DNA from: an uncultured Clostridium sp.
GTDB lineage: Bacteria; Bacillota; Clostridia; TANB77; CAG-508
Reading direction: 5' to 3'
NCBI GenBank assembly: GCA_946565805.1
Contig: CAMNWO010000001.1
Coordinates: 62,001 to 126,000, forward strand
DNA: 64,000 nucleotides
Shown here: positions 9,440-18,936 of the stretch, one piece after another
How positions within the stretch are numbered: the stretch's first letter is position 1
How the letters are laid out: each line of letters starts with the position of its first letter
The notes under the pieces: model-generated
Told to the model about the DNA's origin: nothing
The model's input: the letters and a program-made list of their open reading frames with translations, nothing else
Databases searched by the model: none
Made by a program: the position numbers and the translations under genes

Positions 9440-9619
9440 CTAGATTCTACGCTCTTCCCTTGTATACTTGATAAAGCATACTACAAATGCGATGCTAAGA
9501 GCAACTCCGATCGCACCAAAGAAAATACTCTGGTTAACTAATGCTTTAAGGAAAAATAGGCTTGCGAATCCTCCTAAAATGCACTCCATAATCTCAAGAA
9601 AAAATAATTTTTGTTCCAT
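9440..9619 (-). CDS. 59-residue small membrane protein
   Basis: Begins MEQKLFFLEIMECILGGFAS and ends in the basic tail KYTREERRI. Two hydrophobic segments (about residues 12-26 and 32-50) suggest a helical hairpin in the membrane. A ribosome-binding site GGAGG lies eight bases upstream, a promoter at 9714-9742 and a terminator right behind, so it is a complete single-gene unit. The product is not recognised. Confidence 0.75.
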   Translation of the reverse strand: MEQKLFFLEIMECILGGFASLFFLKALVNQSIFFGAIGVALSIAFVVCFIKYTREERRI

Positions 9620-9713
9620 ATATTTTATCCTCCTTATAATAATAGTCTTCTTGTATATATTCCGTCCTGTAAAAGCGAGGAATATCTGCTATAGCACTTA
9701 GCTACTTACTATT

Positions 9714-9742
9714 ATTATAGCACATTTCACATAAAAATGCAA
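9714..9742 (-). promoter_or_regulatory. promoter of the small membrane-protein gene
   Basis: TTGCAT, 17 bases, TATAAT on the minus strand. The spacer begins TTTTATGT, as in the promoters at 27072, 46886 and 54666. Confidence 0.8.
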
Positions 9743-9749
9743 ATTAGGT

Positions 9750-10241
9750 CTAATCCCATAAAATAAGTTTATTTTCTTTTAGACTCTTTTGTACATCAAT
9801 TACTCTTTGATTTGAAGAACCTGCATATTTAAGTTTTGGATCTCTTAAAGCTTCTACATACTGCCCATCTACTAAAACATCAATATATTTTGAAACTTCT
9901 TTATCTTTTAAATCTTTATCAAAAGAAAATCCTGTCCAAGACCACACTGTTTTGTTTGGAAATTTCTCTTTAAAAGCTTTTGCTAGCTCGGTCGTTCCTT
10001 CTATGTTTTTAGGGTGCATTGGCTCTCCACCTAAAATGGATAGCCCTTGTATATTTTCATTTTCGCTTAATTCTAAAACTCGATTAATTGTATCTTGTGT
10101 AAATTCTTTTCCGCCATTAAAGTCATGGGTATCTTTATTAAAGCAATTTTCACAATTAAATGCACATCCTTGCATAAAAATCGATACTCTAACTCCTGGT
10201 CCATCTGCTATATCCATTTTTCGTATCTTATTATATCTCAT
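9750..10241 (-). CDS. nrdG: anaerobic ribonucleotide reductase activase (radical SAM)
   Basis: 163 residues. The radical-SAM cluster motif GCAFNCENC (CX3CX2C) sits near residue 30, followed by SILGGEPM. NrdG uses S-adenosylmethionine to install the glycyl radical on NrdD. It follows nrdD by 18 bases, the usual operon. Its GGC GGA glycine pair contains CGG only across a codon boundary, so the frame is undisturbed. Confidence 0.95.
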   Translation of the reverse strand: MRYNKIRKMDIADGPGVRVSIFMQGCAFNCENCFNKDTHDFNGGKEFTQDTINRVLELSENENIQGLSILGGEPMHPKNIEGTTELAKAFKEKFPNKTVWSWTGFSFDKDLKDKEVSKYIDVLVDGQYVEALRDPKLKYAGSSNQRVIDVQKSLKENKLILWD

Positions 10242-10259
10242 CTTGTTTATCCCTTTCGC

Positions 10260-12446
10260 TTATTCATCATCTTTATTATCAATATGAAGTACTCTCTCTT
10301 TAATTTCTTGTGTTCTACCTTTATTCCAGAAATTACTTCCAATATAACCACAAGTTCTTCTCGCTACATTTAGTGTATCGTGATTTCTATTACCACATTC
10401 TGGGCAATACCACTCTAATTTATCATCAATTAAAATTTCACCTTCAAAACCACATTCTTGACAATAATCAGATTTTGTATTTAGCTCTGCATACATAATA
10501 TTATCATAAATAAATTTAATTACTTCTAGAACCGCTTCAATATTGTTTTGTAGGTTTGGTGTTTCAATGTAAGAAATTGCTCCACCAGGACTTAATTGTT
10601 GGAATTCACTTTCTAATTTTAATTTAGAGAATGCGTCAATTTCTTCAAATACTGGTACATGGTAAGAATTTGTAATGTAATCTTTATCTGTAATTCCTTC
10701 TACAACGCCAAATCTATCTTTTAAGCATTTTGCAAATTTGTAAGTGGTTGATTCAATTGGTGTTCCATAAACACTATAATCCATGTTTTCTGCTTCTTTC
10801 CACTTTTTACATTTATCGTTCATTTTTTGCATTACTTCTAAAGCAAATTCTTTTCCTGCACCATTATCAGTATGGCTGCGATCTGTCATATATTTTACAC
10901 ATTCATATAAGCCAGCATATCCTAAAGAAATAGTAGAATAGCCATCATGTAACAATTTGTGAATACTTTCTCCTTTGTCCAGTCTTGCTAATGCTCCATG
11001 TTGCCATAAAATTGGTGCAATATCACTCGTTGCTTTGCTTAATCTTTGGTGTCTTGCTTGTAATGCCTTATGACATAGTTCTAATCTTTCTTCATAAATT
11101 TTCCAGAATAACTCTTTGTCTTTGTTAGAAGATAATGCAACATCTACTAGGTTGATTGTTACAACACCTTGATTAAATCTTCCATAATATTTTGATTCGC
11201 CTTCTTTATAATTTTTAGCTTTTGAAGGATTTCCTTCTGTTGTCCAAGGTGTTAAGAAAGAACGACATCCCATACAAGGATAGCAATTTCCATTTCCATA
11301 TTTGTCTTTTTTCAATTCTTTCATTTTCTTTTCAGATATGTAATCTGGCACCATTCTCTTAGCTGTACATTTTGCTGCTAACTCTGTTAATTCCCAATAT
11401 TTGCTTCCTTCTTTGATGTTATCTTCTTCTAACACATAAAGAAGTTTTGGGAAAGCTGGTGTAATGTAAACACCTTTTTCATTTTTGAAACCTAGAATTC
11501 TTTGATTTAAGAATTCTTCAATAATCATGGCTAATTCATCTTTGTATTCTTCCGTTTCTCCTAAGTACATACATACTGATAAAAAAGGTGCTTGCCCATT
11601 GGTATTTGTCATAGAGTTAACTTGATAGTTAAAGGTTTGTACTCCGTCAGCAATTTCCTTTTTAGTATCTTGTTTTGCATATTTTTTACAAGTTTCTTCG
11701 TCTAATCCTCTTTGTTTATATCTTTTTACATATTGATTGAAACTATCTTTAACAAATGGTGCTAAGTGACTTAGTGTGATGGTTGCTCCACCATAGCTTG
11801 AACTAGTTACTGCTAATATAATTTGTGTGGCAATGGTTGCTGCTGTAATAAATCTATGTGGTTTTTCTATCATAACACCATTGATAATGGTTCCGTTTTG
11901 TAGCATATCTTCTAAGTTAATTAATTCACAGTTGTGTAAAGCATTTTGAGCGAAGTAGTCAGCATCATGAAAGTGGATAATTCCTTCATCATGTGCTTTT
12001 ACAATGTCTTCTGATAGTAAAAATCTTCTTGTGATATCAGTACTGGTGATTCCTGCCAAATAATCTCTTTGGGTTGTAACTACTTTTGCATTTTTGTTAG
12101 AATTTTCATTATTCCAATATTCACTTTCTCCTTCGATTAATTCTTTGATAGATTGATCTGTAGTATTAGATTTTCTAACTAATTCTCTTGTATAACGATA
12201 GGTAATATATTTTTTGGCTAATTGGTATTTATCAAATTCCATTAATTTTTCTTCAATAATATCTTGGATGTCTTCTACTAAAATTCTTGGTTTTTGAAGT
12301 TCTTCAATATATTTTACAATTTCTTTGATTTGCTCCTTTGAGATTTTTTCCCTTCCTCTTACTTCTTCATTTGCTTTTTGAATGGCAACTCTTATTTTCT
12401 CTGGATCATAATCAACAATTGTTCCATCTCTTTTGATAATTTTCAT
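10260..12446 (-). CDS. nrdD: anaerobic ribonucleoside-triphosphate reductase
   Basis: 728 residues. An N-terminal ATP-cone (MKIIKRDGTIVDYDPEKIRV), the large catalytic barrel, a zinc site of four Cys near the C-terminus (YCQECGFEG and WYCPECGNRN) and the glycyl-radical loop RRTCGYIG (Gly near residue 706). Makes deoxynucleotides without oxygen. It contains several CGG trinucleotides (for example AAC GGA, ACG GAA) but none in frame, which makes it a useful control for the CGG observation. Confidence 0.97.
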   Translation of the reverse strand: MKIIKRDGTIVDYDPEKIRVAIQKANEEVRGREKISKEQIKEIVKYIEELQKPRILVEDIQDIIEEKLMEFDKYQLAKKYITYRYTRELVRKSNTTDQSIKELIEGESEYWNNENSNKNAKVVTTQRDYLAGITSTDITRRFLLSEDIVKAHDEGIIHFHDADYFAQNALHNCELINLEDMLQNGTIINGVMIEKPHRFITAATIATQIILAVTSSSYGGATITLSHLAPFVKDSFNQYVKRYKQRGLDEETCKKYAKQDTKKEIADGVQTFNYQVNSMTNTNGQAPFLSVCMYLGETEEYKDELAMIIEEFLNQRILGFKNEKGVYITPAFPKLLYVLEEDNIKEGSKYWELTELAAKCTAKRMVPDYISEKKMKELKKDKYGNGNCYPCMGCRSFLTPWTTEGNPSKAKNYKEGESKYYGRFNQGVVTINLVDVALSSNKDKELFWKIYEERLELCHKALQARHQRLSKATSDIAPILWQHGALARLDKGESIHKLLHDGYSTISLGYAGLYECVKYMTDRSHTDNGAGKEFALEVMQKMNDKCKKWKEAENMDYSVYGTPIESTTYKFAKCLKDRFGVVEGITDKDYITNSYHVPVFEEIDAFSKLKLESEFQQLSPGGAISYIETPNLQNNIEAVLEVIKFIYDNIMYAELNTKSDYCQECGFEGEILIDDKLEWYCPECGNRNHDTLNVARRTCGYIGSNFWNKGRTQEIKERVLHIDNKDDE

Positions 12447-12489
12447 TCGACTTTTTCCCCTTTCGTTTTTCCTTTTTTTCGATATCGAA

Positions 12490-12534
12490 ATTATATCATA
12501 AAAACAAAAACTTTTTGTTGCAATTGCAACAAAA
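12490..12534 (-). promoter_or_regulatory. nrdDG promoter and 22-base palindrome
   Basis: A -10 TATAAT lies at 12490-12495. Just upstream is a perfect palindrome containing TTGTTGCAATTGCAACAA (12515-12532, extending to 12513-12534). It overlaps or abuts the -35 region, a position suited to an operator. Its outer ends TTGTT...AACAA and 18-base length resemble Rex redox-sensor sites, but the centre differs, so the regulator is only a guess. Confidence 0.5.
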
Positions 12535-12536
12535 TA

Positions 12537-12564
12537 GGAGTAAGATTTTTCTAACCTTACTCCT
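12537..12564 (-). terminator. terminator of the MATE-kinase gene
   Basis: GGAGTAAG and CTTACTCC pair around an eleven-base loop, followed by TATTTT on the minus strand. Confidence 0.7.
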
Positions 12565-12589
12565 TCAAGGAAAATTGTTTATATTACAA

Positions 12590-14597
12590 TTATGTTACAA
12601 TTGTGTTACATTTTTCTTCTGCAATTTTACAGATTAATTCTGCAGATTTTTCTACTCCTAAAGTATCACTATTAATGCAAATATCATAATTGTTATGATT
12701 GTTCCAATCTTTTTCTGTATAATGTTTGTAATGATTTGCTCTCAATTTGTCAATTCGCTTGATTTCTTTTTCTGCCTTTGTTTTATTTAGCCCATATATT
12801 TCTGTTGCTCTTTTGATTTTATTTTCCTTATCACTGTACACAAATACTTTGATAACATTTTCTTTGTCCTGTAAAATAAAATCTGCACACCTACCAATAA
12901 TAACACAAGATTCTTTACCTGCTACTTTTTTGATTAATTCTGCTTCTTTGATGAATAATTCATCACTATTGTCTAATCCTACGTAATATCCATTATTTAA
13001 CCCTGCTAAAATACTTCTTTTTTGTTCTTGGTTTTCAATATATTCTTCTGATAGTCCCGTTTCTTTTGCCACTTCCACAATAAAATCTTTGTCATAGAAT
13101 TTGATGCCTAGTTTGTCTGCAATCAGTCTTCCGATATATCTTCCACCTGAGCCATATTCTCTTGATAATGTTACAACAATTTGCTTATCTAATTGATTGT
13201 CAGTACTTGTATCATCTGCTAGTGCTTGGCTTTTTTCATTTCCTTGCTGTAAATGTTTTACTTCTAATAGTAATAAAATTCCTGCTATGATAAAGGCTAA
13301 TCCATCTGCTACTGGTCCAGCATATAAAATTCCCATAATACCAAACATACCACCTAATGTTACTAAAGCTGGTAGTAAGAATAAGATTTGTCTAGATAAT
13401 GATAAAATTGCACTTTTGATACTTTTTCCAATCGCTTGGAAAAAGATTCCTGATGGAATTTGTATTCCATTACAAATACATAATAATAAATAAATTCTAA
13501 AAGATAAACAAGCAAATTCCATGTAGTTTGCATCACCACTACCAAAAATAGCGATTAATTTGTCTGGTATCGTTTGGAATAAAATAAATGCTATCGTGCT
13601 AATAATCAAACTTAATCCTAGTACTCTTTTTAAAGCTGATTTTACTCTATCAAATTTTCTTGCTCCATAATTATAACCAAAGATTGGTTGTGAACCTGCT
13701 GCAATACCAATAATAATGCTGTTAAGAATTTGACTAATTTTCATAACAATTCCGAAGTACGGTAATTGGTATTTCTGAACCAAATTTTGATTCTGCTCCA
13801 TATTTCGCTAATAAGTTATTTTCAAACGCTACTACTACAACAAAGCTCATTTGCGTGATAAAACTGCTAATTCCTAATGTTGCTACTTTTTTACCTACGC
13901 TTGCTTTTAGTTTTAAGGTTTCTTTGTTAATTTCAATTGATTTAAATTTTTTAATATATCTTGCATTTAAGGCAAATGTTACAAATTGGCTAAATACAGT
14001 TGCAATGGCTGCTCCTTCTACTCCCATTTTAAATACAAAAATAAAAATAGGGTCTAATATGGTATTTAAAACAGCTCCTGCTACCATGCTCATCATAGAG
14101 TATTTAGGACTTCCATCTGCTCTAATGATAGAGTTTAGCGAAGTTCCTATCATCATAAATGGCAATCCTATTACAATAATTCTTCCATATTGTATCGCAT
14201 ATTCTCTCAAATTATCGGTACAACCAAATAAATTTAATAATTGTGGTAAGAAAATTAAACTTGCAACACATAAAATAATAGATATAATAGTTGCTAATAA
14301 AAGACCGTTTCCGACTCCTTTAGCAGCTTCTTCTTTTTTCTTTTCTCCTAATTTTAAACTCAAATAGCTAGAGGCTCCATCTCCTAGCATTAATGAGAAT
14401 GCTAAACATATCATGGTTATGGGAAATACTACATTGGTTGCTCCATTTCCTAAATATCCTACTCCTTGTCCTATAAAGATTTGGTCTACTATGTTATAGA
14501 GTGAGTTTACTAATAATGATATGATACAAGGAATTGAGAATTTTTTGATTAGTTTTCCTATTTTTTCAGTTCCTAGTATGTTTTCTTCTTTTTCCAT
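12590..14597 (-). CDS. MATE efflux transporter fused to cytidylate-kinase-like domain, one CGG +1 site
   Basis: 668 residues after correction. Residues 1 to about 450 form a MATE (MOP superfamily) transporter with the two-fold repeat of about twelve helices (KFSIPCIISLLVNSLYNIVD; DGSPKYSMMSMVAGAVLNTI). After a linker comes a P-loop kinase domain resembling cytidylate kinase (VVTLSREYGSGGRYIGRLIA, then CVIIGRCADFIL). The halves are joined only if the C of the CGG at 13752-13754 is skipped, giving PITVLGIVMKISQI. AGGAGG eight bases before 14597 sets the start. The fusion suggests nucleotide sensing or phosphorylation coupled to export, which is an inference. Confidence 0.85.
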
Positions 14598-14805
14598 TCT
14601 TTCTTCCTCCTTTTTTCTTTTTGTAATTTTTGTTTGGAAATTTGCCATGGTAAGCTTGGGTTAAGGCTCTCTTTGGCAAGTCTTTCCATTTAAAAAGACA
14701 ACACATAGTTCGTGTTGGCTTTTGCTTTGCTTTTGTAAGCGTACTATTGATTTTAACATCTTTTAACTTGTTTGTCAATTTTTGGTTTGTGAATTTTATG
14801 TGAAT

Positions 14806-15954
14806 TTATTTTGAAAATAAGACCTTTTCTGTTTTATATTGTTTGATAATTAACTTAAGCACAATACTAATATAAATAACCGTTGATACTAGCATTAATC
14901 CAATATTCAAATAATCAATCTTCCCATTCGTAATATCTGTAAATATCATTGTGTAATTTAAAAATGGTATGATAGCAAAGATTGGCGTTGTTGAAAGGTT
15001 TATCATAAAAGCTACCATTCCTGGAAAGAAAGATATAAAAGTCAATGGTGTTAATGCACTTTGTGCTTCTTTAAACGTTTTAGAAGTACTAGCAATGGCA
15101 ATACATAACCCACTAACAAAGAAGGAATATGCAATAATAACTACCACAGCAAATAGGATGGTTATTGGTTCATACATGATATTGATTCCTTCATAAATCG
15201 TAAACATGTTTTGTGCTATCGATAATGATATAACAGATAATGCTAAACTAATCATCCCTGTTATCATAGAGGAAATTGATACTCCTAAAAATTTTCCTAA
15301 AATAATATCTTTGCTTTTAATTGGAAATGTTAATAAAGTCTCTAACGTTCCTCTTTCCTTTTCTCCTGCTGTTGTGTCAGTAGAAGGATAGGTTGCAGAA
15401 ACCGTAATTGCCATGATGATAAACAAAAAGCCATAGTTTTTAATGTAATTTACAAAAAAGTTATCTTTTTCCTCTACCTTCTCTTCTATCGTTATTATCT
15501 CAAAGACTTCATTGCTATTGATTTGATTGGCTTGTAAGTATTGTTGTTGTAAATATTGTTTATAAATTTCCAAATAATTTTTCACTAGTTCTTGTGCATA
15601 GGTACTATCTTCTGAACCATTGGTATTAATGGTATAATTCTTATCATTTTTTGTTATATATAAATTGATTTCTTCTTTTTCATATTTCTGTTTTAATTCT
15701 TCTTCTGTTCCTTTTATCATTTCAAGATTCATTTCTCTGGCTATACCTTTTTCTTCTTCTGTCATTTCATAAGCAATTCCAATTTTATTATATTCGTCTA
15801 TCTCTTTGTTCATTTGAGCTTCAAATAAAGCAGACATCCCAATAATCAATAATGGTATGAAAATAGGAATTACCAACATCATAGCTAATGATTTTTTATC
15901 ACGAAATAGTTCCCTTAATTCTTTTCGTAATATATTCCATAGATTATTCTTCAT
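14806..15954 (-). CDS. natB: NatB-type ABC-2 permease
   Basis: About 382 residues: an N-terminal membrane helix, a large extracytoplasmic domain (about residues 40-180) and a cluster of helices with the AGEKERGTLETLLTFPIKSKDIILGKF motif characteristic of NatB/YhaP permeases. NatAB systems export sodium or peptides; the substrate is not evident. It overlaps the ATPase gene, and AGGAGG eight bases before 15954 sets the start. Confidence 0.82.
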   Translation of the reverse strand: MKNNLWNILRKELRELFRDKKSLAMMLVIPIFIPLLIIGMSALFEAQMNKEIDEYNKIGIAYEMTEEEKGIAREMNLEMIKGTEEELKQKYEKEEINLYITKNDKNYTINTNGSEDSTYAQELVKNYLEIYKQYLQQQYLQANQINSNEVFEIITIEEKVEEKDNFFVNYIKNYGFLFIIMAITVSATYPSTDTTAGEKERGTLETLLTFPIKSKDIILGKFLGVSISSMITGMISLALSVISLSIAQNMFTIYEGINIMYEPITILFAVVVIIAYSFFVSGLCIAIASTSKTFKEAQSALTPLTFISFFPGMVAFMINLSTTPIFAIIPFLNYTMIFTDITNGKIDYLNIGLMLVSTVIYISIVLKLIIKQYKTEKVLFSK

Positions 15955-16703
15955 TCCAAACACCTCCTATCATAGCAAAAAATGCATCCCTTAAATTGGT
16001 TGTATTTGTATCTTTCTTTATTTCTTCTGGTGTTCCCTCTTTAATTACCATTCCTTTATTTACCATGATTACCCTATCACAAATATTCTCTGCTTCTTCC
16101 ATGTAGTGAGTAGAATATAAAATAGTTTTTCTTTTTTGTTTTTCTTGTTTCATAAAATCTAATATGATTTGGCTTGAAATAATATCCAAACCTGTAGTTG
16201 CTTCATCTAATATATAGTATTGCGGATTGTGAACTAGGCATCTTGCAATATTAACCCTTTGTGTTTGTCCTGTTGATAGATTCGCAATTTTATTATGCAA
16301 AAAGCTTTCTAAATTTAAAATTTTCGACAATTCTTTAATTCGCTCTTCTGCCTTCTCCTCTGGCACCTTATAAATATCACTACACATTTTTAATAGCTCA
16401 TAAGTTGATAAAGTATCATATAATTTAGTATTTCCAGAAAGGTATGCTATTTTTTGCTTAATTTCAATCTCATTTTCTTTATAAGTCATTCCATCAAAAC
16501 AAATCGTACCTTCTGTTGGTTCTAAAATTCCTGCTATCATCCTTAAAAGCGTTGTCTTTCCTGCGCCATTTGGTCCGAAGAATTCCTATAGTCTCGCCAT
16601 CTGTTGCCTCAAAACTAATACCATTATTAGCATAAAACTCTACTTTTTCTTTTTTGTTTTTATACGCAACAAATTTCTTTTTTAAATTTTCTACTTTTAT
16701 CAT
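15944..16703 (-). CDS. natA: NatA-type ABC ATPase, CGG +1 site inside Walker A
   Basis: 252 residues after correction. The in-frame CGG at 16575-16577 lies in the P-loop itself: skipping its C gives ILGPNGAGKTTLLRMIAG, a perfect Walker A, while reading Arg gives ILRTKWRRK and a stop. Further on are the signature LSTGQTQRVNIARC and Walker B YYILDEATTGLD. Partner of the permease that follows with an 11-base overlap. Because both sides of the shift are invariant motif, this is one of the clearest sites. Confidence 0.92.
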
Positions 16704-16721
16704 TTTTTCTTTCCTTTCTTA

Positions 16722-16785
16722 GCGGGATTGAGGGACGTTCCTTAAATCCCTGTTTCGGGGATTTGGGGACAATCCTTAATTTTTT
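16722..16785. repeat. degenerate GGGAC-type repeat
   Basis: GGGATTGAGGGACGTTCCTT and GGGGATTTGGGGACAATCCTT arranged as partial inverted and direct repeats between natA and the Nudix gene. It shares the GGGAC..TCCTT core of the dispersed family but is diverged. Confidence 0.5.
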
Positions 16786-16805
16786 TGCTTTAAGAAGTAT
16801 CCCTA

Positions 16806-17627
16806 TTACATAATGATTACACTCTCAAAGTTTTTTTCTACAAATGCTGTTGTTGCTCTTATTTCTTCAATTGTAAAAGTTTTATCTGTTGGAGCAAGAA
16901 TTAATTTGTCATCGTCTTCTTTCAATCGATGAATTATTGCTATACATTTTCCAGTATAATTGGTTAATGGCTCTTCTTTTCCTAAGATATAGCAATCTAA
17001 CTCCTCTCCATCTCCACTCATTGTATTGGGAATGAATCCATAGTTTACTTGATAAATAAGTCCTGGATATTTTGGATGACTACTTCCTAGTGGTCGGTCT
17101 ATTTGTGCTTCCACGTCTTTTCCTAGATATTTAATTGCTTTTATTATTTCTTTTACATATTCCCATCTATTTTCTAAGAATTGATTTTGTTTAACAAGTT
17201 CTTCTATTTCTTCGTAAGTTGCCCATTTTACTTCACTTACTTCGTCTTCTTGCATAATAATATCATTTAAGTCTATATCTTGTTGTACTAAATGAACATC
17301 TAGCCATATTTCTCCTGTTTTATAATGTTTTATAAATTGAACTTTTTCCATATTTAACTGAATTCCTAATTCTTCCATTGTTTCTCTTTCTATGGTTTGT
17401 AGGCTTGTTTCTCCTTTTTCTACCGAGCCTCCTGTCATAGCCCACACATTAGGCGATTGGCGTTTTAGCGGAGAACGTTTTTGAATTAAAATTTTGTTTT
17501 CTGAATTGATAAACCATATGTCTGCACCTGTATGATAGTACCCTTTTGGAACTTCTTCTCCTTTTTGCATGGTTCTTCCTGTTTTATTTCCTTCTTCATC
17601 TAAGATATCCCATATTTCCATATTCAT
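16806..17627 (-). CDS. Nudix hydrolase fused to pyrophosphatase-like domain
   Basis: About 273 residues. The N-terminal half is a Nudix hydrolase (idi/YfcD-like opening MEIWDILDEEGNKTGR) with the Nudix box GGSVEKGETSLQTIERETMEELGI. The C-terminal ~100 residues resemble an inorganic-pyrophosphatase-type domain: DRPLGSSHPKYPGLIYQVNYG, then DGEELDCYILG with the acidic pair expected for metal binding. The fusion could couple nucleotide-diphosphate cleavage with pyrophosphate removal. The start follows GAGGAG at 17627. Confidence 0.75.
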   Translation of the reverse strand: MNMEIWDILDEEGNKTGRTMQKGEEVPKGYYHTGADIWFINSENKILIQKRSPLKRQSPNVWAMTGGSVEKGETSLQTIERETMEELGIQLNMEKVQFIKHYKTGEIWLDVHLVQQDIDLNDIIMQEDEVSEVKWATYEEIEELVKQNQFLENRWEYVKEIIKAIKYLGKDVEAQIDRPLGSSHPKYPGLIYQVNYGFIPNTMSGDGEELDCYILGKEEPLTNYTGKCIAIIHRLKEDDDKLILAPTDKTFTIEEIRATTAFVEKNFESVIIM

Positions 17628-17705
17628 TTTTCTCCTCTCGTGATTTTTTGACTTCTGTTCCAAAAATCATTGTTTGGTTGTTTTCATTTTATCACATAAC
17701 GAACA

Positions 17706-17733
17706 AAAAGAATAGCCTAAACTATTCTTTTTT
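17706..17733 (-). terminator. terminator after the anti-sigma-like gene
   Basis: GAATAG and CTATTC arms around TTTAGG, with TTTTTG on the minus strand. Confidence 0.65.
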
Positions 17734-17775
17734 ACTATTTTTATGTTATTTAAAATACACTATCAAGATGTGTCT

Positions 17776-18936
17776 CTAATCCAATACGGCATATTGTTTT
17801 GCCCATTGATTGTCCCATCTTAAGTAGTCACTTGGGTCTCCTCCAATAATTTCTCCTGTTGTAGCATCTACAAAATAAGTATAGGTTCCCTTTGCGTAAC
17901 GTGTAACTACATCTGTTCCTGGTTCTTCTCCATAATTAAATGATACCACCCAAACTCTTCTAATTCTATCTTCCGTTTGATAATATACTTGTTCTTCCAT
18001 TGGAACATCAACTGTTGTCATCGGTTTGTAATATTCTTCTGTGTTATGCAATCTGGCATAAGCATTTCCATTCATTCTTTCTATTCTAAGTTCTGCTTCT
18101 GTGCTGATGATTTCTTTTGTTTCTACTTTTCTATCTTCATTCGTTGCTATTTCGATAGCTTTTTCTTTTGTTATTTCTAATGGATTCTTCTCAAATTTAT
18201 CATTTTCTACACGATAATATTTTAGTTTTTTATCTTTCACGTAAAAACTAATTGATACACATTCATATGTATTATATAAGTCATCATATTGCTTATAGAA
18301 CCTAGCATCAAACTCATAACCAGGTTTTTCTGTTTCTCCTCCTTGGCTTTGTGTTATTAGCTTTGCTAACTTGTATTCTCCTTCTTGATATCCTAATTTT
18401 CGGTACCATTCCTTTGCTACTTGAATTGCTTCTTCTTTCGTTAATGTATGCTCTTCCCATTCTTTTTCATGCTCTTGATGGTTCCATATTTCAAAAAATT
18501 CACCTGTTTTTCCTTCAATTGTAATAGACCATTGATGATTTGTAAAAAAACGATAATATATTTCCTCTGTTCCACTTTCTTTGTAGTGGTCAGTTTCTAC
18601 AAATTCCTCTTCTTCTAATCCCATTTCTTTTAATTTATTTTGGGCAATTTCTTTGGCCTCTTCCTCACTTACATTTTTTTCAATTACTTCTTGCGTTACT
18701 TCTACTTCTGTTTCTGATGATAGCTGTACTCTTCTAGGCTCTTTCCAGATATTTTCATAAATCATTGTTCCCGCATATGCTACTCCCATCATAATTCCAA
18801 TGGAAACTATAAAAGTTGCAACCATTTTTGTAATTTTATTCTTTGGCATTTTCTTTTCCTCCTTTTGAAAGTTGGATATTGCTATTTTGGTTTCTAATTT
18901 TTCTTGTATTCTTTCATTTAATTTATTATTTTCCAT
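17776..18936 (-). CDS. membrane anti-sigma-like protein with PepSY/YcdB-like repeats
   Basis: About 386 residues: a cytoplasmic N-terminus of about 35 residues, one membrane helix (MVATFIVSIGIMMGVAYAG), then an extracellular part with repeated motifs (SEEEAKEIAQNKLKEMGL; TKEEAIQVAKEWYRKLGY; TKEKAIEIATNEDRK) typical of PepSY/YcdB domains, ending FVDATTGEIIGG. It overlaps the upstream sigma-factor gene. This is the arrangement of an ECF sigma factor and its membrane antagonist, and the sensing role is inferred from that. Confidence 0.72.
   Translation of the reverse strand: MENNKLNERIQEKLETKIAISNFQKEEKKMPKNKITKMVATFIVSIGIMMGVAYAGTMIYENIWKEPRRVQLSSETEVEVTQEVIEKNVSEEEAKEIAQNKLKEMGLEEEEFVETDHYKESGTEEIYYRFFTNHQWSITIEGKTGEFFEIWNHQEHEKEWEEHTLTKEEAIQVAKEWYRKLGYQEGEYKLAKLITQSQGGETEKPGYEFDARFYKQYDDLYNTYECVSISFYVKDKKLKYYRVENDKFEKNPLEITKEKAIEIATNEDRKVETKEIISTEAELRIERMNGNAYARLHNTEEYYKPMTTVDVPMEEQVYYQTEDRIRRVWVVSFNYGEEPGTDVVTRYAKGTYTYFVDATTGEIIGGDPSDYLRWDNQWAKQYAVLD

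Noticed and set aside
14598..14805. Possible gene between natB and the MATE fusion
   Set aside because: The open frame on the minus strand is a basic, low-complexity read-through with no motif or ribosome-binding site; I see nothing else in the interval.
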